NCBI GenBank assembly: GCA_025200525.1
Contig: CM045767.1
Location: 115,008,021-115,072,020 of the forward strand
Length of the DNA: 64,000 nt
Direction of reading: 5' to 3'
Source of the DNA: Camellia lanceoleosa
Taxonomy: Eukaryota; Streptophyta; Magnoliopsida; Ericales; Theaceae
Shown one piece after another: positions 1 to 11,544 of this stretch. Position 1 is the stretch's first letter, and every line of letters begins with the position of its first letter. Position numbers and translations under genes: made by a program. A model generated the notes under the pieces. That model was not told the DNA's origin. It made no database searches and saw nothing but the letters and a program-made list of their open reading frames with translations.

Positions 1-757
1 TTTGGCATATTTTTGTTAGATGGTGGATAATGACATATGTAGGGTTATTATTTTGGTTATTAATTCTTTATTATTTGGTTATTGTTCAATTATGAATTTT
101 ACTCTTTCCTCTCTTTCTCTCTCTCGCAGTTATTGTTCATGGTACTTGAGGTCTACAACTAGATAGTCTTGATGGTACTTGAAGTTTTTTCTAGAGCTAT
201 TGTGTCCATTGATGACATTGATTGCTTTTTAGGTATTCAAAGTGCTTTCAGTCTTAATTATATTTTTTTGTGAGTTTTGGGATAATTCTATTAGATTGAG
301 AATTTTGGGTATACTATTAGATTGCAAAGTATCTCTCTCCATGTTTGATCAACATAAATCCTATTTTAGTGTGTTTTTTGTGGTTTTCCATGTTGCTATC
401 AGATTGCAAGTTTTGGGTCTGCAAATTATCTTCTTGCCTTTTCTATTAGATTGCTATAGATTGTACATCAATTTTTTTGCTAATTACCAATGACCCGTAC
501 TATCGGCAAATTTTTTTGGGTTGAAGTTGGATAATTACTTTATGATTAAGCTTTTTCCTTTTCATTGTTATGAATGTTGTAGATCTCTTTGTTTTTAGTA
601 TGATTTTGCTTGTACATTTATGCATTTAATTTTTCTTTTGTCTATATGTATATGTGCCATATAGGTTTAAGGTTTATAATTTTTTAATAGTTCTTTAAAG
701 AAAACCAATTATTTGTAATTTTTTGTATAATATTTCTAACAATTGAAGTGAGTTAAT
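1..757. other. AT-rich spacer, no gene recognised
   Basis: T-rich intergenic sequence with a CT-microsatellite (about 104-126). The short open frames have no recognisable domain and look like chance frames in T-rich DNA. It ends where a small copia-type LTR begins. Confidence 0.6.
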
Positions 758-931
758 TGTGAGAATATATATTGTAAATATGGTATATTAGGAATTAGGC
801 AATTTTAGGCAATTCCTTTTTCTTTGTATTTCCTTTTTCCTCATAGATTAGGCTATATAACTGATGCACTTTTGTAAACATACACAATTGAATATACGAA
901 AAGCTTTCAGAATCTTACATGGTATCAAAGC
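758..931 (+). mobile_element. Ty1/copia-type LTR remnant with primer-binding site
   Basis: A TATA-like stretch (CTATATAAC, about 853-861) is followed by a segment ending CTTACA at 914-919 and directly by TGGTATCAAAGC at 920-931. That 12-mer is one mismatch from the initiator-tRNA(Met) primer site TGGTATCAGAGC used by plant copia elements, which fixes the LTR 3' edge at 919. The 5' edge (TGTGAG at 758) is inferred from the usual TGTTAG-like start, giving a short LTR of about 160 bp. No matching 3' LTR was found, so this is the 5' end of a truncated or non-autonomous element. Confidence 0.6.
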
Positions 932-1640
932 TATCGCTCATTATGGCTTTTGATTAATCAAGTTCCTTCTTCATTGAAAGTTTCATTTGGTACAGAATCT
1001 GCCTTCGTTGAAATCACAACTCCTCGAGCACCAGAATCGCGACCCATCCCACCTGGTTCAAAACTCCTCTAATTCGTGATTGAATAACCCCCTCTAACTC
1101 ATCGAACTCAACTTTGGATTCGAGTGGTTGTTGACACATGGTTGGCTATTGAAAGTAATTAGTGAGAGTGAAATGGGCAAGAGATTGGAGGGTTTGAAAG
1201 CGTGAACCAACTGAGTCTAATCCAAAACCTTTTGATTATTGAACCATAAAAGAGAATAAAGGAAGAAGTGTGCGAGAGAAGCAAAGAGTGAGACTGGGAG
1301 AAGGTGTGTTTGAAATTTGAAATTCAAATGAGAGAAAGAGCAGAGCAGAAAGGGATGGGTTAGAAGAAGAGACAACCACTATTGTAACCAATCCAACTTA
1401 CTAGTACAACAATTGTGTCTCCTCCAACACATCATGCTAATATTCCAGAGACATTTAAGGGCCAATGAATTTGGCTTGGAGAACTATTTGATGGCCATTG
1501 AACTACTAAAGCAATGTCTACAGACGTTACTGGTGGTCATTTGTCTCAAATTCCCAAGGAAATGCCCACTAATACAAAACTTCAGTCCCCTGCACAAGAA
1601 TCTACTAGAATCTGCAACATGTGAATTACAATTCTGCTAA
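932..1640 (+). mobile_element. Decayed internal region of the copia-like element
   Basis: Sequence directly downstream of the primer site. A short frame near 1413-1640 has a gag-like flavour (residues reading NEFGLENYLMAIELLKQ) but no full domain. No protease, integrase or reverse transcriptase motif is present. The assignment rests mainly on position after the LTR and primer site; the right limit is not known. Confidence 0.35.
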
Positions 1641-2600
1641 GAGAGGTAGCAACGAGCCCATAAGAATCCAAAACATGTGAGTAGCATTTTGCTAAGAGAG
1701 TTACCAACAAGTCCCAAATAAATGAAAGAAAAGCATAAGCCCATGCGTATATAAGGGCTTAAGCCTCTCTCTTTTAGATTCATAGGATTTGACGTTGTCC
1801 TAAAAAATCCTAAATATCTTATTCCTAAATATAGTGATCATGAGCATTGAGAAGAAATGCATATAACCCTTTCAAATGGCCACGTGTTAAAGGTGGCAAA
1901 AGCTAGGCTTTATGCCTCTTCGAGTCATTTACTGAAACAAGGCAATGGCTCTGTCTTCTATTTCTTGCAAAGAGCAACTAATATTACAACACTCGAGGAT
2001 TTGCACAAGGAATAATTCCATGAGCATTCTGGTGGTTAATATTTTAGCTTTGGTTTTTCATGTAACACATGATGATCATTCTCTAACCATTTAATTTTTG
2101 GGAAATTTAGTAAAAAGTCCCACTATAGGAACATGTGATCCATTTGGTCCCATGTAATGACTATTTGATTCTAAAGTCCTCCATATGCGGGATTTGTTAC
2201 CAACAGGTCCTTTTTTAAATGTTGATGGTGTTTGTTTGCCAAATATATCCTCGCATGTGTGTTGGGATGTTTTGATTATATTTTGAATCTGTAATCCCAC
2301 GTTTTTGGGACGGAGGAGAATCAGTACACAAAGATTTTGCAGTGAGGGGGTAGGGTTGTGTGGTTCAGTCTATTGTGTGTGGAGGACGAGAGTTGTTCCA
2401 GCCAACGTGAAGGCTCCCGACAGCGCTCAGGTACGGAACGCATTACCACTCTCGTGTACATTGAACAACCGTTGCTTATGGCATATATATTTACATTGAG
2501 TTGTTACATCGTTCGGAGTGGTGAACGCATGCGACTAATGTAAGGTCTGGTGTCGAATGTTGCTTGCAACGTGGGATGCAATCACAGTATTTTCCAAATT
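1641..2600. other. Spacer containing one copy of a duplicated block
   Basis: No gene recognised. The stretch about 1945-2025 resembles about 5690-5775: both run from a CTTCTATTT motif through AGCAACTAAT and end in a CACAAGGAA.AATTCCA motif. This suggests an old local duplication. Frames around 2091-2543 have no domain support. Confidence 0.45.
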
Positions 2601-2609
2601 TCAAAGAAA

Positions 2610-3050
2610 TAAATAGTAGTTGGAGTGGAGTAAGACCCTTTTCCATAAGTTTGGGATGTTGCATATAGGCCATGAGGCCACTAGCACTGGAAGTGTTGAA
2701 AAACATCAGGATGCTAACCAGTTCTTGAGCTTCTTTCACAGTGAACCCCATTGCAACATCTGAAACTACGCACGCAAGTCTTCGGAGGGTTGAGTTTGGC
2801 GAGTAGGACTCTGAAGGGATCTAAGAAGTTGTGCAAAATGGAGGCCGTCGGGAATGGTTTCGAAACGGAAGGAGGAGGTGTCGGAGAGGGAGTGGTGGTC
2901 CTGAGATTTGAGGAGGTGGCGGTGATTGAATTTAGTGTTGACGAAGGTGGTGTGGAAGCCCTTATAGTGCAGGAGCTTTGCTAGTTTCAGTATTGGGTTG
3001 ATGTGGCCTTGTGTTGGGCATGGTATGCAATGCACACTGCATGAGGACAT
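2610..3050 (-). pseudogene. UDP-glycosyltransferase (UGT85-type) relic
   Basis: Two pieces of a family-1 plant glycosyltransferase lie in order on the minus strand. The first (3050 down to 2766) gives a UGT85-like N-terminus: [20 protein letters not shown], then [12 protein letters not shown] and RFETIPDGL, the acceptor-binding half of the fold. It stops early after about 94 residues. The second (about 2745 down to 2610, different frame) matches the segment ending SASGLMAYMQHPKLMEKGLTPL, usually found near residues 125-165. The part between and the whole UDP-sugar-binding C-terminal half (PSPG box) are missing, so this is a dead fragment. Intact UGTs are about 480 residues. Confidence 0.75.
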
Positions 3051-3063
3051 GGGCTCGGTGGTT

Positions 3064-3959
3064 TTTGTTGTGACTGAGAACTATCTCTCTCGTGGGCATC
3101 TTGTTAAGATTCAAAAGAGCTCTTCTGAAGAATTTTTGTATGGCTAGTTATGCCAAGCACACAAATTCCACTCAATCTATTTAAGCAAAAACACTTTTTG
3201 ACTGTTGGTTTGGGTTGATTTAAACACAATCATCATGTTTCGAATCACAAATTTGTTTAAACACAACTCATGGAATGTTGTTTGCAACGTGGGATGAAAT
3301 CACGGTATTTTTTGAATCACAAACGTGGGATGCAATCGTGGTATTTTTCAAATTTCAAACATCACATATGACACGAACACATCTACGGTTTTCGTCGACT
3401 TCCTCAAACGGAATTTGTTTCCAATTTGGGATGTACCACCCAATATGGATCCCCTGTTTTGGGGTTGTGCGTGACAACCCACAAACCCATGGGTTCAATC
3501 ATTATTCTTGTTCACAATTGGGGTCGTCAATCCGGGTTGGTTGGGTGGGTCACACTATGACGTCACTTGTTGATGACGTTTCCGCATCCCACATTTTGGG
3601 CATGTCACACAGAAACGAAAACCAACTAGTATACTTTTTGAATTAACTTAAAACACAAACCCGTATTCCCATAAATGAACACTCAATACGTTTCAAAAAA
3701 AAAAAAAAACAACCAATGGCAAAACAATCCATAATTAGGCAAAAGGACTACATAGTCTATAAGAAAACATTTAGAACTACATGGATTACAAAATCACAAA
3801 ATGAAATTTATTGGTCAATCCCCCTTAATTTTTACCAATTTATTAAGTTCATCCTAGTATAAGAGAAAAGGTATAATAAAACGCAACAAATGTGGTAAAT
3901 ATTATACACCACCAGTTAGTTTGCCTTTTTTGTATTAGAATGGTATGTATCAATAAAAC
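3064..3959. other. Spacer, no gene recognised
   Basis: Contains an A-tract near 3695-3709. The 3275-3646 frame has no recognisable domain. The stretch about 3800-3930 resembles 24270-24395, the flank just beyond the large retrotransposon next to the PPR gene (shared TTAATTTTTACCAA and AATAAAAC blocks), so it may be part of an old duplication. Confidence 0.45.
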
Positions 3960-3965
3960 ATATTA

Positions 3966-4222
3966 AGGCCAAGTTTGGCAAGTTGAAAAAAACCCAAAAA
4001 GTCAAAAAGTTACTCAAAAAGTAAAAAAGTTATCACTATTCATCAAAAGTCAAAATTACGCTACACAACTCCCAATCCTAATTTTCCTCTACACACTAAT
4101 GTATACAATTGTTTAATACATATTTTTTCATAAGAAGTCAAAAAGTTAACCCAAACATCCATATTTTTTCCTCAATTTTTAGTCCAAAAGTGCACTTATT
4201 AAGGACACCTCAAACAACCCCT
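3966..4222. repeat. Possible small inverted-repeat element (MITE-like)
   Basis: The left edge (GGCCAAGTTTGGCAAG) and the reverse complement of the right edge (TAGGGGTTGTTTGAG) are weakly similar, and repeated AAAAAGTCAAAAAGTT blocks lie near both ends. The GTTTGG-type termini resemble plant hAT MITEs. No clean target duplication was identified. Confidence 0.3.
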
Positions 4223-4609
4223 AAAGTTAGTTTTCCGCTGACAGGTAGTTTTGTGCATCATTCCAACTAAAACATATTAAAGTTAGTTTTCGAGTGCACA
4301 CTTGGCTGGAGTTGGCTTAACATGCCAAGGTCTCACTTCAATAACAAATTCATCAGAATCTACGTCAGTTTAGGCAAATATTATAGACTAGAACTTGGTT
4401 ACAATCTCTACAGAAAAAAAGAAAAGAAAAAAGAAGGTGGTTTTATTATTAGATATGCCTCTAGTATGTCTACAATCAAAATGTCATTACTTTATACATA
4501 TTTTTTCATTTTGTTCTTGTACAAGTAGTAAATATTATTTGTCATGTTATAGGACCACAGAAAGAAAACAAATACCTGAACCTATTCTCTTTCTCTAGTG
4601 CAACATATA

Positions 4610-4994
4610 GGCGGTGTTTGGGAAGTGAAGTGAGAGGCTATTTTAGCCCCATTCAAGAAAAAAGCCAAATAGCCTCAATAGTACTTAAACCAATTATTTA
4701 TATTTATAAAAAAAAAAGAAAAAGAAAAAGAGTAGCCGGCAGAGGGCAGCCTACACTGTCAGTGGGCAGACAGCCTAGTCCCATAGATAGGAAATGACAA
4801 TTTTACCCCTTTAGACCAATTTTGGAAAAGGTGAGGTTAGGGACAAATTTGTCATTTCAGCCTCACATCATTTCAAACACATTTTCCAATACAACAACTC
4901 AAATAAAAATCCATCCTATCTTCCCAAACACAAAAACTAAAATAACTTACTAAAATAGTCAAAAAGCCTAAATAATAGCCGCTTCCCAAACACC
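4610..4994. mobile_element. hAT-like MITE, 385 bp
   Basis: The termini are inverted: GGCGGTGTTTGGGAAG at the left and the reverse complement GGTGTTTGGGAAGCGGC at the right. The element is flanked by the 6-bp direct repeat CATATA at 4604-4609 and 4995-5000. The interior is non-coding. hAT elements usually make 8-bp duplications, so the superfamily is inferred from the terminal motif only. Confidence 0.65.
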
Positions 4995-5000
4995 CATATA

Positions 5001-5777
5001 ATGTAGGATATTTTAAGAACATTACAATTATCTCTTGAAGAATTAAGTGGAAGAAGTGATTTTTAGAGCTTGTCTTTGGTTGATCAATAGGGTTAGCCTG
5101 TACTTTATCCTCTTCCCATAGATTACATTTGCTTTTTTTAATGAGTTAAAGCTCATAATCAAAATTGTATAGCTCTTTACAGCTTTTGTGAAAAACAAGA
5201 GGTAGAATACCAAATTTGTACTTAGCTTAATAAATTCAAGCTATATATAACCGAATCTTATTATAGTACCATATAGCATTACTAGAACCCCTTAGTTGCA
5301 AATCAATCTTTCCTTCTAAAGAGTCCTTTATTGGTAACATCAAAATATGGGCCAATTAACCAAGCAAGCTACAAATCATTTTAAAAATACACTTGCAAAA
5401 AGGGTTCACTAAGTTATTTTAATCCATCTTAATCTGCATTCCATTAAAAAAGAGTGATGTATGAAAAGAATTAAAGATATAACTTTGAAAATGGTGACTA
5501 GCAAAAATGTATCCATGTTATAGACCTAAAGTAATTTAGGTCAAATGCTTCTCAAGTTGGTTTTTCTGATTTGCATAGTGCAAAAAGAATTCAAAACCTG
5601 GTAGAAGGTGGGCTTTATGTAATGAAAAAAGCAGGTTTTGAATTCTATTTAATGAAACAAGGTTTTGAATTCTTTTATGTAATGAAACAAGACAATGACA
5701 CTTTCTTCTATTTAATGAAAAAAGCAACTAATGTAACACTGTAGAAATTACACAAGGAACAATTCCACGATCAATCT
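5001..5777. other. Spacer left of the large retrotransposon
   Basis: No gene recognised. It has short imperfect repeats of GAATTC-TTTTATGTAATGAAACAAG type at about 5590-5720. The last part resembles 1945-2025. Positions 5773-5777 (AATCT) are the left target-site copy of the outer retrotransposon. Confidence 0.5.
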
Positions 5778-7941
5778 TGATCCTGGTTTTGATCCATCTC
5801 TTGTGGTGTTCCGAGCTTGGGTTGGTATGGTTTTGAATGGTGTTACATATCTTAGTTTCCTTGTATTTCCTTTATTTTGGTTATCGGGTTGTAGTTGTAT
5901 GTTTGGAACTAGTAATGTCTCCAAAACTTTCGATGCGAATCCAACCCAAATTGTGCCTTGTAGAGTTGTATTAGAAGTTAATTCTTTCAAGTTTTGCCAC
6001 TTCGCTGAGTAGGTTGGGGATCGAGCTGCCTGGTCATCTCGCGGGGGTCTAGGGGGCAGCACCCCTTGGCGGGTTCGAGGCGCAAGGCTGGATCGAGGGC
6101 GCCTCGAAGCAAAAATGCAAAATCCATTCAAAGTTGCTTGTCCGCTCAAGCGGCCGTTTATGCGCTCGAGCGAAGAATGTTTGGTTCCAGAAGTTTGAAC
6201 TGTCTGCAAAAGTACTGGGAAGGTGTATTCGACGCCGGGCGGAGCTTTCCACGCTCGAGCGGGAGTTTGTGTCTTGTGCTCGAGCGGGGAGTTCCACGCT
6301 CGAGCGGACCATGTTATATCAATCCTTGAGAGTGACTTTTTAGATCCATTTTTTCAGATCTCTCTCTCTAAAACTCTCTAGAATTTCCAGATCTGGAGCT
6401 TCTCTCTCCAGAAGTCATCTTTTCTCTTTGATTTCTCCAAATCCGTTGGGAGTTAGACCTACGTTCTTCATCAAAGTTGTATAACTTCTTGAGGACTTCG
6501 TTGTGTGCGGTGGAGATCGAGTTTCGACACCGTAAATTTTGGGGTTTCATCTCTATTCTTCTTCAATACTTGAGGTAGGAATTTTCTTAGAATTATATAT
6601 ATATTTTTGCAAGATCTAGATGATTTTCGAAATCAACCTTCGATAGCTTTGAAAATTGATTGTTGATTCAAGAAGTTGAGCGATTTTGAAAGTAGGTTTG
6701 TCTCTTATTCTTTTAAAATGATCTTATGGGTTTTGATCTTCGTTGATTGAAGAAAAGATGATTTTGGAAAGTTTTCTTTCAAAATATTTGAGTTGTATAA
6801 TTTTGGTGAGAAAAACTAGAAATTGGGAATTTTTAAAAGAGATTGAAAATCCATAAATGATATTGTTATATTTATTTTGTGTGTCAAAATAAATGGATGT
6901 TTGGAAAATTTCTTATTTATATTTATATAAATGATGAATTTCATGGAATATGAGAATTGTTGTTCATTTTGGAAATTATTGTTCAAAACGTTGAAATAGT
7001 CTTGAAATGACTAATTGTTGAGGATACTTGATAAGAAGGAATTGTGTTATTCCTTGGATGATGAATTGGAATAAAAGTATTTATATTTATCTTGTGAAAT
7101 TGGCATATCAATTCATTTGATTACATTAAACTTTGAAAGTTGATTTGAAAACTTACATTGAGAAAAGAATGTTGAGAAACAAGTTTTCATGGAATGGTTT
7201 TGGGGTAAATACATTGGTAAGTCTTGATAGGTGGTGTAGATGATATTGAATAAGTTGGCCTAAGAGTCCGGGGTGAAAGACTGAAAACCCGTGCGAATAG
7301 GTGTCGAGCCTTCGGGTTAATACCGGTAAAAATAACAATTTGGTAGTACTAGTATAGTCTACTTGCAGACACCGACCTAGGGATTACCAGAGTCGTATTG
7401 ACCGCCCTTGAAATAAATTGTTAAGCTTTGAAAAATTAAAATTGCATGACATCATTGAGCATAATGGTTTTCAAAAGATGAAAATATGGTTTAGTTTCAA
7501 AAATGGGCTTAGCATGATATGTGCATTTCATCTCTTGAGACTTGTATAAAATGTATACACTTTGTTAAGGATTTCTTACTGGGTTTTATGCTCACCCTAC
7601 GAGATTTTTGTGCAGGAAAAGATGTGGTGATGCCGTCTAACTAAAGGCGAGGAAATGTGTGTTGAGAGTACGAGACTCTCATTTTGCTGTGACTCTGTGT
7701 ATAAGCCAAGGGTTGTATGTGTGTAGGTTTGAATAACCATTTTGTGTAACCGTGCTCAAGTCTTGAAACTTGTAAACCCTTTGGGGTATTTATTTGTTTA
7801 TTTACTTGTTGTTGATTAATGTATTGCTACATGAAGAACTATTGTATCATGTAATGTAAGTTTGGAGATTTATATTCGATTTTCCTTGAAAGAGCCATGA
7901 TTGTTGTATTATCATCTGGGCTAGAAATTTGGGACATTACA
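5778..7941 (+). repeat. 5' LTR of the outer element
   Basis: About 2164 bp, paired with 22098-24252. It starts TGATCC, where the 3' copy starts TATAGCGATC, so a few bases at the edge are lost. It ends in TTACA. About five CGCTCGAGCG-type palindromes lie at about 6142-6306. A CT-rich leader-like segment follows at 6350-6420. By sampling, the two LTRs are about 95% alike. Confidence 0.9.
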
Positions 7942-7944
7942 ACT

Positions 7945-7956
7945 TAGTATCAGAGC
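7945..7956 (+). other. Primer-binding site of the outer element
   Basis: TAGTATCAGAGC, one mismatch from the tRNA(Met)-type primer site, three bases after the LTR end. It fixes element polarity as plus. Confidence 0.8.
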
Positions 7957-8285
7957 TACTAGGTTTGAATACTTGGAGCTCGTGGGAAGTGCTTGTTTAA
8001 CCACAATGGGTTCATTTAGCATGTTTAGGAAGTGTTATGCATTTTGTGACTATGTGATAATATGCTTATGTGACTAAATGGGTATGGGATTGGACTTTTG
8101 GGATGTTTTTTGCGCCTGTTAAATTCTTTGAGGTCTCATTAAAAGGGTACTTGATCAATACTCATTCTACTAAGAATTCTTGGTTTTTCGTGGGACGGAT
8201 TTCATCGTAAAAGAGTAGTTCGTATGTGTTTACATGACTAAGTGCTTATGTGGAGTGAAATTGAATTGTGTATATGGTAGACAAC

Positions 8286-9902
8286 TGTAGCACTTGTGCC
8301 TTTTAAGGCTTTTGGTAAATGTATTTGGATCCTTCATTCTATTTTGGAAGCCTTTGGTGTGTTTGTTGGAAGTCCCACATCGGTTACAAGACACATTTTA
8401 AGGTGGACAAACTTCTATATATAGGTGCAAGTGCATAGGGTTAGCTTACCAACTTCTATGGTTCTTTCTTGGTTTAATTAGCCATTACGAACCGAGCTTG
8501 AGTTATAAATTTTAGTTGTGCCGAGCTGGATTTTGGCCATAGTTCCATTGGGATTTTGGCCATAGTTCCTTCGCCAAAGTTGTGTTATTTCTAGGGCTTT
8601 GTGGTGTGTGGTGGAGATCGAGTTTCAACTCTTTTCATCTTCTCCGTTTGAGCTTCGAATTTGAGGTAGAGATAACCTACTCCTCTTTATGAGCTTTGTC
8701 TTTAAATTTTAGCATTTTGATATGTTGGGGGTAGTGGTGTAATTTTGGGAAAGTTTGGGACTTTTGTGCAATTTTACAAAAGTTGTTGTTTTATTTATAA
8801 TAAACCTATATGCATGTTTAGCATAGAGAAATGTTGGAATTGGGAATGTATGGGGTTAAAGGATGTAGTGGGCAATTTACTGCTTATCTAGTTGAAATGT
8901 TGATTTTATATTCATTTTGTGCATTTATTTTCTATTTAGAAATAACTGTTTGGGCTATCGGTGGAGGATAGTCTTGATTTTTGTAGACAATGCATGATGA
9001 TTAGGCAAACTAAAACTAATCACTAGAATGTGTCATTGAGTATGACGATTGAAAGAATACATTAACTTTATGTATTGATTGATGATGTGTATAATAATTG
9101 TTTATATGCATTGTGTTGTGTTGGAGGAGAGAGGGGATGTACTCCATGGTTTAGGGGAAGAGAGGGGATGAACCTCTAAACCGGGTGTTGTGTGGGAGAA
9201 GAAAGGGGATGGACTCCGTAGATACAGCTCATATGCTTATCTTTGGAAGTGTGATATAGTTCTTATACTTATCAGTGGGAATGTTGATATAGCTCATATG
9301 CTTATCTGTTGATGTGTTGATATAGCCAGTATGCTTATCTATAGTGAAATGAGGAAAGGTTTAATATGAGTTACTGTCTCATATCAGTTATTTGGTCAGG
9401 TTTTGAACCATGGTTATGATTTGAGAATTGAAAAGGAATGGAAAATGAAACTGTAATGTGTTATGAAAGAATGTAAAAGTGTTAACTATCTATCAAACTG
9501 TTAATCTTTTAGTCATTGTTCATAGCTGGTTTAGTGTATTTCTACTGGGCTGTTAGCTCACCCTATACGGGAATATCATTTTCAGGTACAGGTAGCTTGC
9601 CACCTCCAAGGATATAGCTTGGGAGGCTTAAAGCTGGCAGACTTTATTGTCTTTCTTTCTTTTGATGTATTACATGTGGATTCAAGCCAAGGGCTTAATG
9701 TGTAATTGAGTTAGTACTCTTTTTTTTTTTTTGTAACCAAGTGTTAACTTGGAAAGTTGTAAGCCCGTAGGGCATTTGTTTGTTGTTAACATGTGATACA
9801 TTTTGTAATGAATTACTCTGATGAATAGAAGAATGAAGGTCTTTTATATATCAATGCATGTTAAAAGTGATGGGTTTTATGTATTATTATGAGGGCGTGG
9901 CA
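8286..9902 (+). repeat. 5' LTR of the nested element
   Basis: 1617 bp, paired with 15368-16974 at about 97-98% by sampling; one visible indel is GCAAGT near 8427-8437. It includes an snRNA-like USE/TATA pair near its start and a T-run near 9720-9732. Confidence 0.92.
8372..8423 (+). promoter_or_regulatory. snRNA-type USE plus TATA box in the 5' LTR
   Basis: GTCCCACATCG at 8372-8382 matches the plant snRNA upstream sequence element consensus RTCCCACATCG exactly. TATATATA begins at 8416, leaving 33 bp between. Plant pol II snRNA genes use about 33-34 bp, pol III ones about 23-24 bp. No snRNA-like sequence follows, so this is read as the LTR promoter (inference). Confidence 0.6.
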
Positions 9903-9905
9903 ACT

Positions 9906-9917
9906 TGGTATCAGAGC
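9906..9917 (+). other. Primer-binding site of the nested element
   Basis: TGGTATCAGAGC, a perfect tRNA(Met)-type primer site, three bases after the LTR end at 9902. Confidence 0.85.
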
Positions 9918-10318
9918 GTACCGGGTTTGAATACTTTGGGTACGTGGGAAGTGATTAGGATCACAATGGGTTTGTCTCGCTTGATAGAGACTTCTGTGTA
10001 GTGTCATATGCTATGTGTTTAATTGTTTAATTGATAACATGCTTATGCGATTATGTGGGTATGGGATTTAATTTCTAGGATGTTGATTGGATCCTTGGGT
10101 TTTGTGAGTCTTGTTAGAAAAGCACTTGATCAATGCTGTTTCTAACCGAAACTCTATTAACGCCTCGGGACTATCATTATCCGGAAAGGAAATTCGTAAG
10201 TGCTTGTGTGTTTATATGCTTACATGGAGTGAATTAAAGTTGTCCATGCATTAGGACGTGAGTGTTTAGTTTCGACACGTTTATGAATATGCTAATATTT
10301 TGCGTTTCCTTTATTAGG

Positions 10319-11489
10319 ATGTCAGGATGGGGACGAGGACGTGGTAGGCGTGGTAGGCCTGGGAGGCAAGAGGTGCCTATACTGGATGAGATTCCAGCAG
10401 TACAGGAGGGAGTTGGCCAGGCCAATGTGGCTGAGCCAGCAGGTCAGTAGGCTATGGGTGCCTTGGCCAGAGAGATAGCAGGAGCTTTGGGTATTCTCAG
10501 AGCTGAAAATCAGGTTGCAGAGGCAGGACCTTCTTTCTTAAAGAGGGAGTTCTTCCGGTCTAATCCGGATGAGTTTATTGGGGACCCAAGGGAGCCACTT
10601 AAGGCAGATGAGTGGTTGGAACAAATGAGTAAGACGTTCGAAATGCTTGGCATTGAGGACTGAACCGAAGGTGACCTTGGCATCCTTCCAAATTTGAAGG
10701 AGATGCGGGTCAATGGTGGAAGTACGAGAAGGTCCGTGTTGGTGGTGCATGGGAGGCTTTTGTAGGGGCTTTCCAGGAGAGATTCTTATCTTCAGCTGCT
10801 AGGGAGAAGCTGAGAGATCAGTTTAGCAAACTTAAACAGCAGCCGGGTATGTCTGTGGCCGAGTTTGAGGCTACCTTTACTAACTTGTCCAGGTTTGCAC
10901 CTGAACTCGTGGCATCCGAGGAACGCCGTTGTTCTGAGTTTGAGAAGAGATTGAGGCGTGGCCTCAAGTTGAAGATTGGAGGACCTTTTTATCAAGAGTA
11001 TAGACGTTTAGTGGATGCTGCTGCTCATATGGAGATTATGATGCAGAAGGAGGATGATGAGAAGCATCAAGGTTCTAAGAGGAGCCAAGATGGACAGAGT
11101 GATGGTAGGAGAGATGTATGGTTTTAACCCACGTTAGCCTCAGAGTAGCTTTATTAGATCGACCTTTCCAAAGGCCGAAAGTGCAGCTCGGGAAAGGCAA
11201 TCGGGCGTTCACCTGCTACAAGTGTGGCCAGCTGGGTCACAAGGCTTCGGTTTGCCCACAGAAAGGAGGGGGTCAGCGAGCTGCTTCTTCTTCAGCTAGA
11301 CCTCAGGACCAGAGTCAGAGCAAGGGCCAGCCTTGGTCTTGTTATCAGTGTGGACAGCCTGGGCACATGAAGAGGTCTTGCCCGCAGTTGAGTGGCACAT
11401 CTGGTGCATTTGGTTTTAGGCAGAGTTATCACCACCGGTCTATGCAGCCTCGAGGGCCAACTGGGAGCCGTCGTGGGCCAAGGCAGTGA
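10319..11489 (+). pseudogene. gag: gag of the nested element, broken
   Basis: The ATG at 10319 opens a Gly/Arg-rich start (SGWGRGRGRRGRPGRQ). The capsid-like part follows, e.g. MSVAEFEATFTNLSRFAPEL near 10849. The nucleocapsid has two CCHC zinc knuckles, CYKCGQLGHKASVC (about 11210) and CYQCGQPGHMKRSC (about 11340). Breaks seen: an in-frame TAG at 10448-10450, a TGA at 10661-10663, and frame changes at about 10665-10700 and 11110-11130. No intact Gag can be made. The same ATG context occurs in the outer element at 17072. Confidence 0.85.
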
Positions 11490-11544
11490 TGATGCTCCTA
11501 GAGGTGAGCAGTGGAAGGGATCCAGGCGCTGTATCCGTTATCAC

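Noticed and set aside
3275..3646. A 123-residue plus-strand frame
   Set aside because: No domain or homology was recognised and the composition resembles neighbouring spacer; not supported as a gene.
8372..8520. A snRNA gene downstream of the USE/TATA pair
   Set aside because: No U1, U2, U4 or U5 start or Sm-site context was recognisable after the TATA box.
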